Of a DNA stretch of 64,000 bases, positions 16,931 through 25,675 are shown piece after piece. Position numbers and translations under genes: made by a program. The DNA is taken from the NCBI RefSeq assembly GCF_003985155.1, contig NZ_ML133692.1, positions 62,001 to 126,000 on the forward strand, in the 5' to 3' direction. Source of the DNA: Rhizobium vallis. GTDB lineage: Bacteria > Pseudomonadota > Alphaproteobacteria > Rhizobiales > Rhizobiaceae. The notes below the pieces were generated by a model. It ran no database searches. It worked only from the letters and a program-made list of their open reading frames with translations, and was not told the origin of the DNA. Every line of letters begins with the position of its first letter. Position 1 is the first letter of the stretch.

Positions 16931-18304
16931 ATGATTGATCCGAAAAATCTCGCAGAGCGCTTTCCCGGCGACTTCACCTTCGGTGTTGCCACCGCCGCGT
17001 TTCAGATCGAGGGCGCCAGCAAGGCCGATGGCCGCAAGCCATCCATCTGGGATGCCTTCTGCAATATGCCGGGCCGCGTCTATCATCGCCACAACGGAGA
17101 TATCGCCTGCGACCACTACAACAGGCTGGAGCAGGATCTGGATCTCATCAAGGAGATGGGTGTCGAAGCCTATCGCTTCTCCATTGCCTGGCCGCGCATT
17201 ATCCCGGATGGTACAGGCCCGGTGAACGAGGCCGGCCTCGATTTCTATGATCGGCTGGTCGACGGCTGCAAGGCGCGTGGGATCAAGACCTTCGCGACGC
17301 TTTATCATTGGGACCTGCCTCTGCTACTTGCCGGTGACGGCGGCTGGACGGCGCGCTCGACCGCCCATGCCTTTCAACGTTATGCCAAGACCGTCATGAA
17401 CCGCCTCGGCGATCGCCTCGACGCGGTTGCCACTTTCAACGAGCCCTGGTGCATCGTCTGGCTGAGCCACCTCTACGGCATCCACGCGCCGGGCGAGCGC
17501 AACATGCAGGCCGCCCTTCATGCGATGCACTACATGAACCTCGCCCACGGTCTCGGCGTCGAGGCGATCCGCTCGGAAGCGCCCAACGTGCCCGTCGGGC
17601 TCGTGCTCAACGCTGCCGCGATCGTTCCGGGCTCCGACAGTCCGGCCGATCTTGCCGCCGCCGAGCGCGCGCATCAGTTCCACAACGGCGCTTTCTTCGA
17701 TCCCGTCTTCAAGGGTGAATATCCGAAGGAATTCGTCGAGGCGCTCGGCGACCGCATGCCTGTCATCGAGGATGGCGACATGAAGCTCATCAGCCAGAAG
17801 CTCGACTGGTGGGGTCTGAATTACTACACGCCCGAGCGCGTCACAGACGATGCCGAACGAAAAGGCGATTTCCCCTGGACGGTGAAAGCGCCGCCGGCAA
17901 GCGACGTCAAGACCGATATCGGCTGGGAAATCTATGCGCCGGGGTTGAAGCTCCTAGTCGAGGATCTCTACCGCCGCTACGAACTGCCGGAATGCTACAT
18001 CACCGAGAACGGCGCCTGCGACAATACCGGTGTCGTCAATGGTAAAGTCGAGGACACCATGCGTCTCGACTATGTCGGCGATCATCTCAGCGTCGTGGCC
18101 GGTCTCATCAAGGACGGCTATCCCCTGCGCGGCTATTTCGCCTGGAGCCTGATGGACAATTTCGAATGGGCGGAAGGCTATCGCATGCGCTTCGGCCTCG
18201 TGCATGTCGATTATGAAACCCAGGTCCGTACAGTGAAGAAAAGCGGCAAGTGGTATCGCGACCTGGCGGCGCAATTCCCGAAGGGCAATCACAAGTCGGG
18301 TTAG
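16931..18304 (+). CDS. Family 1 glycoside hydrolase, beta-glucosidase
   Basis: 457 aa, the usual length of a bacterial GH1 enzyme. The acid/base Glu is in TFNEPW (Glu171) and the nucleophile Glu in YITENGA (Glu359). The GH1 N-terminal signature FTFGVATAAFQIEGA and the late motif GYFAWSLMDNFEWAEGY are intact. No signal peptide is seen, so it acts in the cytosol on imported beta-glucosides, hydrolysing them to glucose plus an aglycone or sugar. It lies downstream of the importer and oxidoreductase genes but after a terminator, so it is likely transcribed separately. Confidence 0.95.
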   Translation: MIDPKNLAERFPGDFTFGVATAAFQIEGASKADGRKPSIWDAFCNMPGRVYHRHNGDIACDHYNRLEQDLDLIKEMGVEAYRFSIAWPRIIPDGTGPVNEAGLDFYDRLVDGCKARGIKTFATLYHWDLPLLLAGDGGWTARSTAHAFQRYAKTVMNRLGDRLDAVATFNEPWCIVWLSHLYGIHAPGERNMQAALHAMHYMNLAHGLGVEAIRSEAPNVPVGLVLNAAAIVPGSDSPADLAAAERAHQFHNGAFFDPVFKGEYPKEFVEALGDRMPVIEDGDMKLISQKLDWWGLNYYTPERVTDDAERKGDFPWTVKAPPASDVKTDIGWEIYAPGLKLLVEDLYRRYELPECYITENGACDNTGVVNGKVEDTMRLDYVGDHLSVVAGLIKDGYPLRGYFAWSLMDNFEWAEGYRMRFGLVHVDYETQVRTVKKSGKWYRDLAAQFPKGNHKSG

Positions 18305-18455
18305 GACTCATTTTCTGAGGCGATCGAAGTTGCTTGCCTGAACCCGCATCGGTCGATCGCAGGCGCAGAAATAGATCGTCAATAATCTTCAACAGGTGGT
18401 TGCTTAAACGTTTTTGAACCCTTGACTGGCAAAATCCTGCGGTCAGGGAGTTGTA

Positions 18456-20669
18456 ATGCGTACAGTTGCGAAATCGCGGAGCAAGGGATCGGGAATAGGC
18501 CGTCACATCACCGTTACGGGTGTGCTTTTCTCATTCGCCGTCATCGTCGCCGTCGTCACCATCATGGTGCTGACGGCGCTTGAACGCGTGGCCGAAAATG
18601 CCAATCTCCTCGACGACGAGCGCTCGCGCGAAACGACGATCGGCGCGTTGAAGACCTTCGAGGACCAGCTGGGCGCGACGCTCGATGATTATTCCGCCTG
18701 GGACGACGCTGCCGTCAACGTCTATGCGCCCGACGGCATGGCATGGACGGTGAGCAATTACGGCGAGATGTCGCTCAACAGCTCGCTTTTCGACATGGCG
18801 ATCGTCATCGACGATCAGAAGAAGGCGATCATCGCCTATCGCGACGGGCAGCCGATGGAGGAGCCGCTGGCGGATTTCTTCGCGCCATCGCTCTGGACGC
18901 TTTTCGACAAGGTCAAGACGGCCGCCCCTGCCGATCGTCCCCAGGCGGTCGGTTTCGTTTCCACCAAGCGCGGCATCGCCGCCGTCGGCGTGGCATTGGT
19001 GCGGAAGAAATCAGGCGCGCTGGATGCGCCCGCGGGCCAGCATCGCTATCTCGTTTTTGCCCGCCATCTCGATGACGAAAGAGTGGCGGGGCTTGGCCAG
19101 ACCTATGTCATCGGCGGGCTGAGGCTGGCGCCGCCGGTCTTCGAGGCCGACTATTTCGTGCCGATCGCTGATCCCACGGGGGCAACGCTCGCCAAGCTGG
19201 TCTGGACTTCGCGTTCGCCAGGCGATGTCGGCTACGCACAGGTGCGGCCGATGGTCATCCAGGCGCTCGGACTGGTCGGGCTGTTCTTCATGGTGCTGCT
19301 GGTGATCGGCTGGCTTGCCGGCCGCCGGCTGAAGAGTGAGGAAAACAATGCCCGCGAGGAGGCGCTGCGCGACAGGCTGAGCGGTCTTTCCAATCGCGAC
19401 GGTCTCGGGCTCGCCGTCGACCGCTTCGTTCTTGAGGCTCGCCAGACCAAGCGCAACGTTCTGCTCCTTTATCTCGACCTCGACGGCTTCAAGGAAGTCA
19501 ACGACAGCTATGGCCACGGCACCGGCGACCAGTTGATCCGGGCGGTCGCGGCCGGCCTCGCCGTGCTCATTCCGCAAGGCGCCGTTCTTGCCCGCATCGG
19601 CGGCGATGAATTTGCCATCGCTTTTCTTTCTGACGGCGAAAACGCCGCGGCCCTGCAGCTTTCCGAACAAATCCTCGATTTTCTGGCCGAGCCGCTGGAG
19701 ATCGGTCGCCGCGTCGTCGTCGTCGGGGCAAGCATCGGCATTGCCATGTCGCCGACGGGTGCGATCGAACGTGAAGAGCTGGTGCGTCGCTCCGACCTTG
19801 CCATGTACAAGGCGAAGGAAGCCGGTCGCGCGCGCATGACGCTCTACGATCCGTCGATGGATGCCGACCGCGAGCAACGCAATGCGCTGGAGATCGATCT
19901 CAGGGTCGCCATCGAAAGCGGCGACCTGACGCTTGCCTATCAGCCGCTGGTCGATGCGACGACCCATGCGCCAACGGGTGTCGAGGCGCTGGTGCGCTGG
20001 AACCGTCCGGGCCACGGTCCCGTTTCACCCGAAGTATTCATTCCGATCGCCGAGACCAGCGGCCTCATCGAATCGCTCGGCCTGTTCGTGCTGCGCAAGG
20101 CCTGCGAGACGGCCAAGCAATGGCCGGGCCTCAGCATCTCGGTCAACGTCTCACCCGGCCAGTTCCGCAACCCTGCTTTCACCGATTATGTGCGCTACGT
20201 ATTGAAGCAGACGGAAATCGAGGCCGGCCGCGTCACGCTCGAGATCACCGAAGGCTACATGATCCAGAATCCGCAGCGCACTCGCCAGTCGATCGAGCGG
20301 CTGAAGGGGCTGGGGGTCAAGGTCGCGCTCGACGACTTCGGTTCCGGCTTCTCCTCGATCGGTTATCTCAGGCAGTTCGGCTTCGACCGCATCAAGATTG
20401 ACCGTTCGCTGGTCATGGGCGTGAACGAGGACAAGCGGCAGCGCGAGATGCTTCAGGCGACGGTGGCGCTTGCCCGCTCGCTCGATATTCCCGTCACGGC
20501 CGAAGGCATCGAGACCGAGGCGCAGGCGGTGGCGATGCGCCTGTTCGGATGCGATTGCCTGCAGGGCTATTTGTTCGGAAAGCCGGTCACATCAGATCTC
20601 ATCACCGAGATGCTGGAGGAGCGACGTGCTGCCGATCCGGCAATTCTGCGGCGCATCGATGCGGCCTGA
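18456..20669 (+). CDS. CHASE4-GGDEF-EAL cyclic-di-GMP enzyme
   Basis: 737 aa. Membrane helix 1 (residues about 22-43) is followed by a periplasmic CHASE4 sensor (ETTIGALKTFEDQLGATLDD and SAWDDAAVNVY), then helix 2 (about 267-290). The GGDEF domain keeps GGDEF at residues 382-386 and the EAL domain keeps EAL at 510-512 plus ITEGYM, DDFGSGFSSIGYL and KIDRSL. Both the diguanylate cyclase and phosphodiesterase active sites look intact, so net activity cannot be told. It likely tunes cyclic-di-GMP in response to an external signal, affecting motility or biofilm. It ends six bases from the convergent trhO gene. Confidence 0.95.
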   Translation: MRTVAKSRSKGSGIGRHITVTGVLFSFAVIVAVVTIMVLTALERVAENANLLDDERSRETTIGALKTFEDQLGATLDDYSAWDDAAVNVYAPDGMAWTVSNYGEMSLNSSLFDMAIVIDDQKKAIIAYRDGQPMEEPLADFFAPSLWTLFDKVKTAAPADRPQAVGFVSTKRGIAAVGVALVRKKSGALDAPAGQHRYLVFARHLDDERVAGLGQTYVIGGLRLAPPVFEADYFVPIADPTGATLAKLVWTSRSPGDVGYAQVRPMVIQALGLVGLFFMVLLVIGWLAGRRLKSEENNAREEALRDRLSGLSNRDGLGLAVDRFVLEARQTKRNVLLLYLDLDGFKEVNDSYGHGTGDQLIRAVAAGLAVLIPQGAVLARIGGDEFAIAFLSDGENAAALQLSEQILDFLAEPLEIGRRVVVVGASIGIAMSPTGAIEREELVRRSDLAMYKAKEAGRARMTLYDPSMDADREQRNALEIDLRVAIESGDLTLAYQPLVDATTHAPTGVEALVRWNRPGHGPVSPEVFIPIAETSGLIESLGLFVLRKACETAKQWPGLSISVNVSPGQFRNPAFTDYVRYVLKQTEIEAGRVTLEITEGYMIQNPQRTRQSIERLKGLGVKVALDDFGSGFSSIGYLRQFGFDRIKIDRSLVMGVNEDKRQREMLQATVALARSLDIPVTAEGIETEAQAVAMRLFGCDCLQGYLFGKPVTSDLITEMLEERRAADPAILRRIDAA

Positions 20670-20675
20670 CGGGGC

Positions 20676-21605
20676 TCAACTGCCGATATGCCGCAGGCCG
20701 CGCTTCTTTGCGAGCGCGATCTGGTGCTGCCGCTGACGATAGCGCAGCCGGTCTTCCTCTGTGCGTGTGTGATAGCAATGGCTGCAGGAGACGCCTTCTT
20801 CGTAGAGCGGCGAGGTCATTTCCTCTGATGTGATCGGGTTGCGGCAGGCGTGGCACAGCTTGTGTTCGCCTTCCCTAAGCCCGTGCTCGACCGAGACGCG
20901 CTCGTCGAAGACGAAGCAGGCACCGTCCCAGAGGCTTTCCTCCTGCGGCACTTCTTCCAGATATTTCAGGATGCCGCCCTTGAGGTGATAGACCTCGTCG
21001 AAGCCCTGCTCCTTCATGAAGGCGGTGGCCTTCTCGCAGCGTATGCCGCCGGTGCAGTACATGGCGACCTTCGGCTTGTTGTGCAGGCCCGGATTCTGGC
21101 GCACCCACTCAGGAAACTCGCGGAACGTCTTCGTCTTCGGGTCGAGCGCGCCGCGAAAGGTGCCGATCGCCGTCTCATAGTCGTTGCGGGTGTCGATAAC
21201 GATCGTATCGGGATCGGAGATCAATGCGTTCCAGTCCTTCGGCGCCACATAGGTGCCGACCACCTTGTTGGGGTCGATGTCTTCGACGCCCATGGTGACG
21301 ATTTCCTTCTTCAGCTTCACCTTCATGCGCAGGAAGGGCATTTTCGAAGCGCGGCTCTCCTTGTGTTCCAGGCTCGAAAATTCCGGCTGGGCGCGCAGGA
21401 AAGAGAGCACGGCGCCAATGCCGGCATCCGGTCCCGCGATCGTGCCGTTGATGCCTTCATGCGCCAGAAGCAGCGTTCCCTTGACGCCGTTCTCCTCGCA
21501 GAGCGCCTGCAGCGGTGCCTGCAGGCTCTGAAAGCGCGGCACGGAAACGAAATGGTAGAGCGCCGCCACGAGGAACGGGCTGGTGTGTGTCAGGCTGTCG
21601 GTCAT
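20676..21605 (-). CDS. trhO: Rhodanese-domain tRNA uridine(34) hydroxylase
   Basis: 309 aa from the ATG at 21605, which begins MTDSLTHTSPFLVAALYHFV; an upstream in-frame start is unlikely. An N-terminal acylphosphatase-like domain (ENGVKGTLLLAHEGINGTIA) precedes a rhodanese domain with active Cys in MYCTGGIRCEKATAF, then a C-terminal Cys-rich tail (CHACRNPIT, SCSHCYHTR). This is the YceA/TrhO layout, which uses oxygen to make 5-hydroxyuridine at the tRNA wobble position. The product name comes from family knowledge. Confidence 0.92.
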   Translation of the reverse strand: MTDSLTHTSPFLVAALYHFVSVPRFQSLQAPLQALCEENGVKGTLLLAHEGINGTIAGPDAGIGAVLSFLRAQPEFSSLEHKESRASKMPFLRMKVKLKKEIVTMGVEDIDPNKVVGTYVAPKDWNALISDPDTIVIDTRNDYETAIGTFRGALDPKTKTFREFPEWVRQNPGLHNKPKVAMYCTGGIRCEKATAFMKEQGFDEVYHLKGGILKYLEEVPQEESLWDGACFVFDERVSVEHGLREGEHKLCHACRNPITSEEMTSPLYEEGVSCSHCYHTRTEEDRLRYRQRQHQIALAKKRGLRHIGS

Positions 21606-21666
21606 GGGCCGGAAATACAGAAAATCGGCGCATCGCGCAATTGCCTTCGCCAATGGCGGCTTTCTC

Positions 21667-22575
21667 TCAGTTCCCGGACGCCAGCCAGAGAAGTTCGATG
21701 CGCTCGGCTTCCTCGTCGGGGTCATCGGCGAAGACGGCTTCGGCCTTGACGAGCGCTTGCCGCCGGTCCTCCTGCTGGCGGAAGATGATGGCGTCGAGCA
21801 GATGCGTCAGGTCGTCGTTACGGGTGAAGAGCTGCGGTTCGGCCTCGACCAATTCGGAAAGCACGGCGAGATCGTGGATGTGGCCGAGATCCTCGACGAG
21901 CTCCTTGGCGGTATCGCGCTTGGCCTCCATCGCGCCCGGCCAGACGTCGCGCAAAAGGCCGTGGTAGAGCCGGTAGTCATAGGTGCGTTTGCGCAGATTG
22001 TGGAAATCGTCGGCCGACGCCTCGCCATGGCAGGCTGCAAGCGCGGCCTTCGCCTTGCGCGCGGTGCGTCGCCAGCTCTTGCCCAGCATGCGGGCGTTCT
22101 TGCGGTGGCGGGTGTCAAAGGAGACGGTATCGAGGGCCGTGATCGCTTCCTTCAGCACGCCCGTGGTTTCCATCAGCCGCTGTTCCAGGCCGCTTTCGGC
22201 TTCCGCCATCCAGTCGCGGCGTCCTTCGAGAATGGTGACGATGCGGCCGAGCGCCTCCTTCTTCTCTTTGCCACGTGCGGTCTGCTGCAGATATTGCGCG
22301 GTGCCGATGAGGGCGGTGGCGTCGCGGATCGCCGAAAGCGACAGCGCAGCATCGCGAAGCCGCGTATTTTCGTGGTCCCGGAAATCCGGCACCTCTCGGG
22401 CCACGAGCCGATAGAGCGAGCGCAGCCGCTTCAGGTTCTTGCGAAAGGCATGGATCGCCTCATGCGCACCGTCCGGCCGCTCTTCCAGAACTGTGACGGC
22501 GCGGTCCAACTGCTCGGTGGCGACGTTGCGGAATTCTTCGGTGAAATCGGCGTCAGGCCGTATTCGATAGGCCAT
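21667..22575 (-). CDS. CHAD-domain protein
   Basis: 302 aa, all helical, with the two CHAD signatures of conserved His and basic residues (EAIHAFRKNLKRLRSLYRL and DDFHNLRKRTYDYRLYHG). CHAD domains bind polyphosphate. The start ATG at 22575 lies inside the end of the upstream CYTH gene, with a 23-bp overlap and no strong ribosome-binding site, so translation is probably coupled. CYTH and CHAD are often fused in one protein; here they are two reading frames. Some role in polyphosphate handling is inferred. Confidence 0.92.
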   Translation of the reverse strand: MAYRIRPDADFTEEFRNVATEQLDRAVTVLEERPDGAHEAIHAFRKNLKRLRSLYRLVAREVPDFRDHENTRLRDAALSLSAIRDATALIGTAQYLQQTARGKEKKEALGRIVTILEGRRDWMAEAESGLEQRLMETTGVLKEAITALDTVSFDTRHRKNARMLGKSWRRTARKAKAALAACHGEASADDFHNLRKRTYDYRLYHGLLRDVWPGAMEAKRDTAKELVEDLGHIHDLAVLSELVEAEPQLFTRNDDLTHLLDAIIFRQQEDRRQALVKAEAVFADDPDEEAERIELLWLASGN

Positions 22576-23041
22576 GCCTGTCGTGCTCGTATTCTGTGGC
22601 GAGGGCCTGGTTGGAATAGCGCACATCGCCGGTCACTTCGCGGCCAAGCCAGGAGGGCAGGCCAGGACTGTCGGTTTCCGACGACATTTCGACCTCGGCG
22701 ATCACCAATCCTCGATGTTCGCCGGCAAAGACGTCGACCTCCCAGACGAAGCCCTCATGCGGAACGCGGTAACGCGTCTTCTCGATGACGATGCCGCTGG
22801 CGTTCTGCAGCAGCTCCTCGGCATCGGCAACCGGAATGTCATATTCGAATTCATCGCGGGTGATGGCGCTGCGGCCGATCTTGATCGTCAGTCTGGCCTT
22901 TTTGCCGTCGAGAGTGCGCACCCGTACGGAACGATCGTCCATCGAGGCGATGTAACCCTGTCTGAGGACGGACTTCGTCTCGACGGCGGAACGCCATCCG
23001 TCGCTGCGTACGAGAAACTTCCGTTCGATCTCTTTCGCCAT
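22553..23041 (-). CDS. CYTH-domain protein, possible triphosphatase
   Basis: 162 aa. It begins MAKEIERKFLV, which contains the ExExK motif of the CYTH triphosphate tunnel enzymes. Further charged strands follow (RVRTLDGKKARLTIKIG, EFEYDIPVADAEELL, WEVDVFAGEHRGLVIAEVEM). Family members hydrolyse inorganic triphosphate or related substrates with a divalent metal. The ATG at 23041 is preferred over an upstream frame extension because the motif should be at the N-terminus. It overlaps the CHAD gene. Confidence 0.93.
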   Translation of the reverse strand: MAKEIERKFLVRSDGWRSAVETKSVLRQGYIASMDDRSVRVRTLDGKKARLTIKIGRSAITRDEFEYDIPVADAEELLQNASGIVIEKTRYRVPHEGFVWEVDVFAGEHRGLVIAEVEMSSETDSPGLPSWLGREVTGDVRYSNQALATEYEHDRHGLSNTA

Positions 23042-23201
23042 ACCAGATGAACCTTTTGTGACGATTGCGACACGGTAGACCAATTTCTACGCATTTCATA
23101 CCCATCCTGTAACGGGAACTGGTTTTATCTCGACAAGGTTCCGCGAGGGCGTTATTCGGGATCGGAATTCAATCGTTTCAAGTCAAGGAAGGCGTACGAC
23201 C

Positions 23202-23840
23202 ATGGGCGAGAAAACAGAGAAGCTCCTTTCCATCCTGAAACTCCAGCCGGTCGTTCCGGTATTGATCGTCGACGATGCGAAGTCGGCCGTGCTGCTGGCC
23301 CGCGCGCTCGTCGCAGGTGGCCTGAAGGCGATCGAGATCACCATGCGCACGCCGGCGGCCCTCGAAGCCGTGCGCGCTGTCGCCGCCGAGGTCGAGGGCG
23401 CTGAGGTCGGCGCCGGTACGATCCTGAATGCCGCCCATTGGGAGGCTGCCGTTCAGGCCGGCTCGAAATTCATCGTCAGCCCGGGCACGACGCAGGAACT
23501 GCTGGATGCTGCCGCCGATTCCGACGTACCGCTGCTTCCGGGCGCCGCGACCGCCAGCGAAGTCATGGCACTGCGCGAAGAAGGCTACCAGGTGTTGAAG
23601 TTCTTCCCGGCCGAGCAGGCCGGAGGGGCTTCCTATCTGAAGGCACTCTCTTCGCCACTTGCCGGCACGCTGTTCTGCCCGACCGGCGGCATCTCGCTGA
23701 AGAACGCCAATGATTACCTCACGCTGCCGAACGTCATCTGCGTCGGCGGCTCCTGGGTGGCACCGAAGGAACTGGTCGCAGCCGGCGACTGGGCTGGTAT
23801 CACCAAGCTCGCGGCAGAGGCCGCGGCGCTGAAGGCCTGA
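23202..23840 (+). CDS. eda: 2-keto-3-deoxy-6-phosphogluconate aldolase
   Basis: 212 aa, typical for the Entner-Doudoroff KDPG/KHG aldolase. The Schiff-base Lys is in VLKFFPAEQAGG, and the phosphate-binding loops FCPTGGIS and CVGGSWVAP are present, along with ITMRTPAALEAVR near the N-terminus. It splits KDPG to pyruvate and glyceraldehyde 3-phosphate, the main sugar route in rhizobia. It stands alone here, not with edd or zwf. Confidence 0.96.
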   Translation: MGEKTEKLLSILKLQPVVPVLIVDDAKSAVLLARALVAGGLKAIEITMRTPAALEAVRAVAAEVEGAEVGAGTILNAAHWEAAVQAGSKFIVSPGTTQELLDAAADSDVPLLPGAATASEVMALREEGYQVLKFFPAEQAGGASYLKALSSPLAGTLFCPTGGISLKNANDYLTLPNVICVGGSWVAPKELVAAGDWAGITKLAAEAAALKA

Positions 23841-23849
23841 GTTTCGGCG

Positions 23850-23882
23850 GGAGCGGGGTTGCCTCACGGCCAATCCCGCTCC
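23850..23882 (+). terminator. Terminator after eda
   Basis: GGAGCGGG (23850-23857) pairs with CCCGCTCC (23875-23882), with further pairing inside the loop, followed by a T-rich segment. Confidence 0.65.
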
Positions 23883-23949
23883 TCTGTTTGTATTTCCCCC
23901 GTCGCAAACCTATGTTCTCCTCCAGCCTCAAACAGGGAGACGACGAGGA

Positions 23950-24669
23950 ATGTTCGACGCAAAGAAGCTTCTCGACCAGTTCTTGGGTTCGCAGGTGCCG
24001 GGTCTCGGCGGTACGGTCCGCGATAAGGCGGGTGAGGCCGTGCAGACGGCCAGGAACAATCCGCTGGCGACTGGCGCAATCGCAGCCGTGCTCCTCGGCA
24101 CCAAGACCGGCCGCGGTATTGCTGGCAACGCGCTGGCGATCGGCGGTCTTGCCGCCATCGCGGGCCTCGGTTACCAGGCCTACAAGAATTACCAGGCGGG
24201 CCAGGCGCCTGCAGCTCCCTCGGATGCGCCGTCGGCTAACAATCCGGTCCTCTTGCCGCCGCCTGCCGAATCCGGTTTCGGGCCGACGTCGCCTGCCGGC
24301 AGCAACGAATTCGTGCTGGTGCTGATCCGTGCGATGATTGCCGCAGCCAAGGCTGACGGCCATATCGACGATGCCGAGCGCGCCCTCATCATGGACAAGG
24401 TCAAGGCCGCCGATGTCAGCGGCGAGGCTGCGGCCTTCATCGAGCGGGAGCTTGCTTCGCCGACGGATATCGATGCGCTCGTCGCTGCGGCGACGACCGA
24501 AGAACAGCGAGTCGAACTCTACACCGCCTCACGGCTCACCATTGAGCCGGATTCGCGCGCCGAGCGCGGTTATCTCGATCTCCTCGCCGGCCGGCTCGGC
24601 CTTGCCGACCAATTGGTCGACCATATCGAGGTGACGGTCTCCTCCGCCAAGGTTACCTTGTCACAGTAA
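23950..24669 (+). CDS. DUF533 / TerB-like membrane-associated protein (YebE family)
   Basis: 239 aa. The N-terminal third has glycine-rich hydrophobic stretches (ATGAIAAVLLGTKTGRGIAG, LAIGGLAAIAGLGYQAYKNY), probably membrane associated. A Pro/Ala linker (about 85-115) leads to a helical TerB-like domain (IRAMIAAAKADGHIDDAERA) with the acidic D-G-H-I-D-D-A-E signature. E. coli YebE is the reference family member; its function is not settled. The link with the Ter operon at 38-42 kb is only at domain-family level. Confidence 0.85.
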   Translation: MFDAKKLLDQFLGSQVPGLGGTVRDKAGEAVQTARNNPLATGAIAAVLLGTKTGRGIAGNALAIGGLAAIAGLGYQAYKNYQAGQAPAAPSDAPSANNPVLLPPPAESGFGPTSPAGSNEFVLVLIRAMIAAAKADGHIDDAERALIMDKVKAADVSGEAAAFIERELASPTDIDALVAAATTEEQRVELYTASRLTIEPDSRAERGYLDLLAGRLGLADQLVDHIEVTVSSAKVTLSQ

Positions 24670-24673
24670 CATC

Positions 24674-24706
24674 TAGGCCGGTTGCCTTTGTCGGGCGGCT
24701 GGCCTA
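24674..24706 (+). terminator. Hairpin after the DUF533 gene
   Basis: TAGGCCGGTTGCC (24674-24686) can pair over 13 bp, with wobble pairs, with GGCGGCTGGCCTA (24694-24706). No T run follows, so it may terminate weakly or protect the mRNA end. Confidence 0.4.
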
Positions 24707-24732
24707 TCCACTCCTAGACAAGGGGAGTGAGC

Positions 24733-25428
24733 ATGCGCGATCTTGCAAATTTCAAAGGCTGCCCGGCGCCGAAGCCGGTCACGCTGAAAGGCCGTTTCGT
24801 CACCGTCGAGCCTTATCGGCGCGAGGCGCATCTCGATGCGCTCTGGGACGGGCTCGGCGGCATGGGCATCAACCCGCTGCTTCTCTATTTCGCGCAGGAC
24901 GATTTTTCCGGTATCGACGATTTCGCCAACTGGCTGGAAACCGTCTGCACCAAATCCGGCTGGCTCACCCATATCTTCCGCGACAATGCCACCGGTAAGA
25001 TTGTCGGCATGGCGAACTATATGCGCGCCGACCCGGCAAACGGCGTCGTCGAGATCGGTGGGGTGGCGCACGGCCCCGATATGAAGCGTTCGCCGCTTTC
25101 CACCGAGGCGCATTACCTGATGGCCAAGCACGTGTTCGAAGATCTCGGATATCGCCGTTACGAATGGAAATGCGACAACAACAACGAGGCGAGCAAGACG
25201 ACGGCTACGCGTTACGGCTTCAGCTTCGAAGGCGTCTTCCGCCAGCACATGATCTCCAAGCGCCGCAACCGCGATACCGCCTGGTTCTCGATGATCGACA
25301 GTGAATGGCCGCTGATCAATATGGCCTTCGAGGCCTGGCTTTCGCCCGGCAATTTCGATGCTGACGGCAACCAGATCCGTCGTCTGCAGGACATCCGAGC
25401 CGATCTCGAAAAGGAAAGGCTCGTATGA
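24733..25428 (+). CDS. GNAT-family acetyltransferase (RimJ/RimL-like)
   Basis: 231 aa of the acetyltransf_3 type. The acetyl-CoA fold is seen in GKIVGMANYMRADPANGVVE and the late strand YEWKCDNNNEASKTTATRYG, where N-N-x-x-S and RYGF are conserved in RimL-like enzymes. The ATG at 24733 is chosen because AGGGGAG lies just before it; a GTG at 24727 is also possible. The substrate, a protein N-terminus or small amine, is unknown. Its stop overlaps the start of a small membrane protein gene. Confidence 0.88.
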   Translation: MRDLANFKGCPAPKPVTLKGRFVTVEPYRREAHLDALWDGLGGMGINPLLLYFAQDDFSGIDDFANWLETVCTKSGWLTHIFRDNATGKIVGMANYMRADPANGVVEIGGVAHGPDMKRSPLSTEAHYLMAKHVFEDLGYRRYEWKCDNNNEASKTTATRYGFSFEGVFRQHMISKRRNRDTAWFSMIDSEWPLINMAFEAWLSPGNFDADGNQIRRLQDIRADLEKERLV

Positions 25429-25631
25429 GCCCGGAAAGCCGCTCGCAGGCGACTGCCGCCGGCATCATCTTGCTCGGCGCCGCCCTGGTCATCTATTTCC
25501 TGCCGACCATCGTGCTGTGGATCGGCAATTTTTCGCCGGTGCTGGCAATCTTTGTCGGCGTCTGCCTCATCATGGCGTTTTTCGCGGTCTTCTGGCTGCG
25601 GGCGCGCTATCAGAGGAGCCGGGGGAAGTAG
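25425..25631 (+). CDS. Small two-helix membrane protein of unknown function
   Basis: 68 aa with two hydrophobic segments (AAGIILLGAALVIYFLPTIV and VLAIFVGVCLIMAFFAVFWL) and a basic C-terminal tail (RARYQRSRGK). The start overlaps the previous stop in an ATGA, so it is translationally coupled to the acetyltransferase. No family is recognised. Overlap and normal codon use support a real gene. Confidence 0.65.
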   Translation: MSPESRSQATAAGIILLGAALVIYFLPTIVLWIGNFSPVLAIFVGVCLIMAFFAVFWLRARYQRSRGK

Positions 25632-25675
25632 ACCCACGGCATGCGCAATTCCGGACGCGTCTTTTGCTGGAATTG

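Noticed and set aside
22553..22575. Frameshift in a fused CYTH-CHAD gene
   Set aside because: Both parts have complete domains and the second has its own ATG, so two overlapping genes are the simpler reading; kept as a finding to verify.
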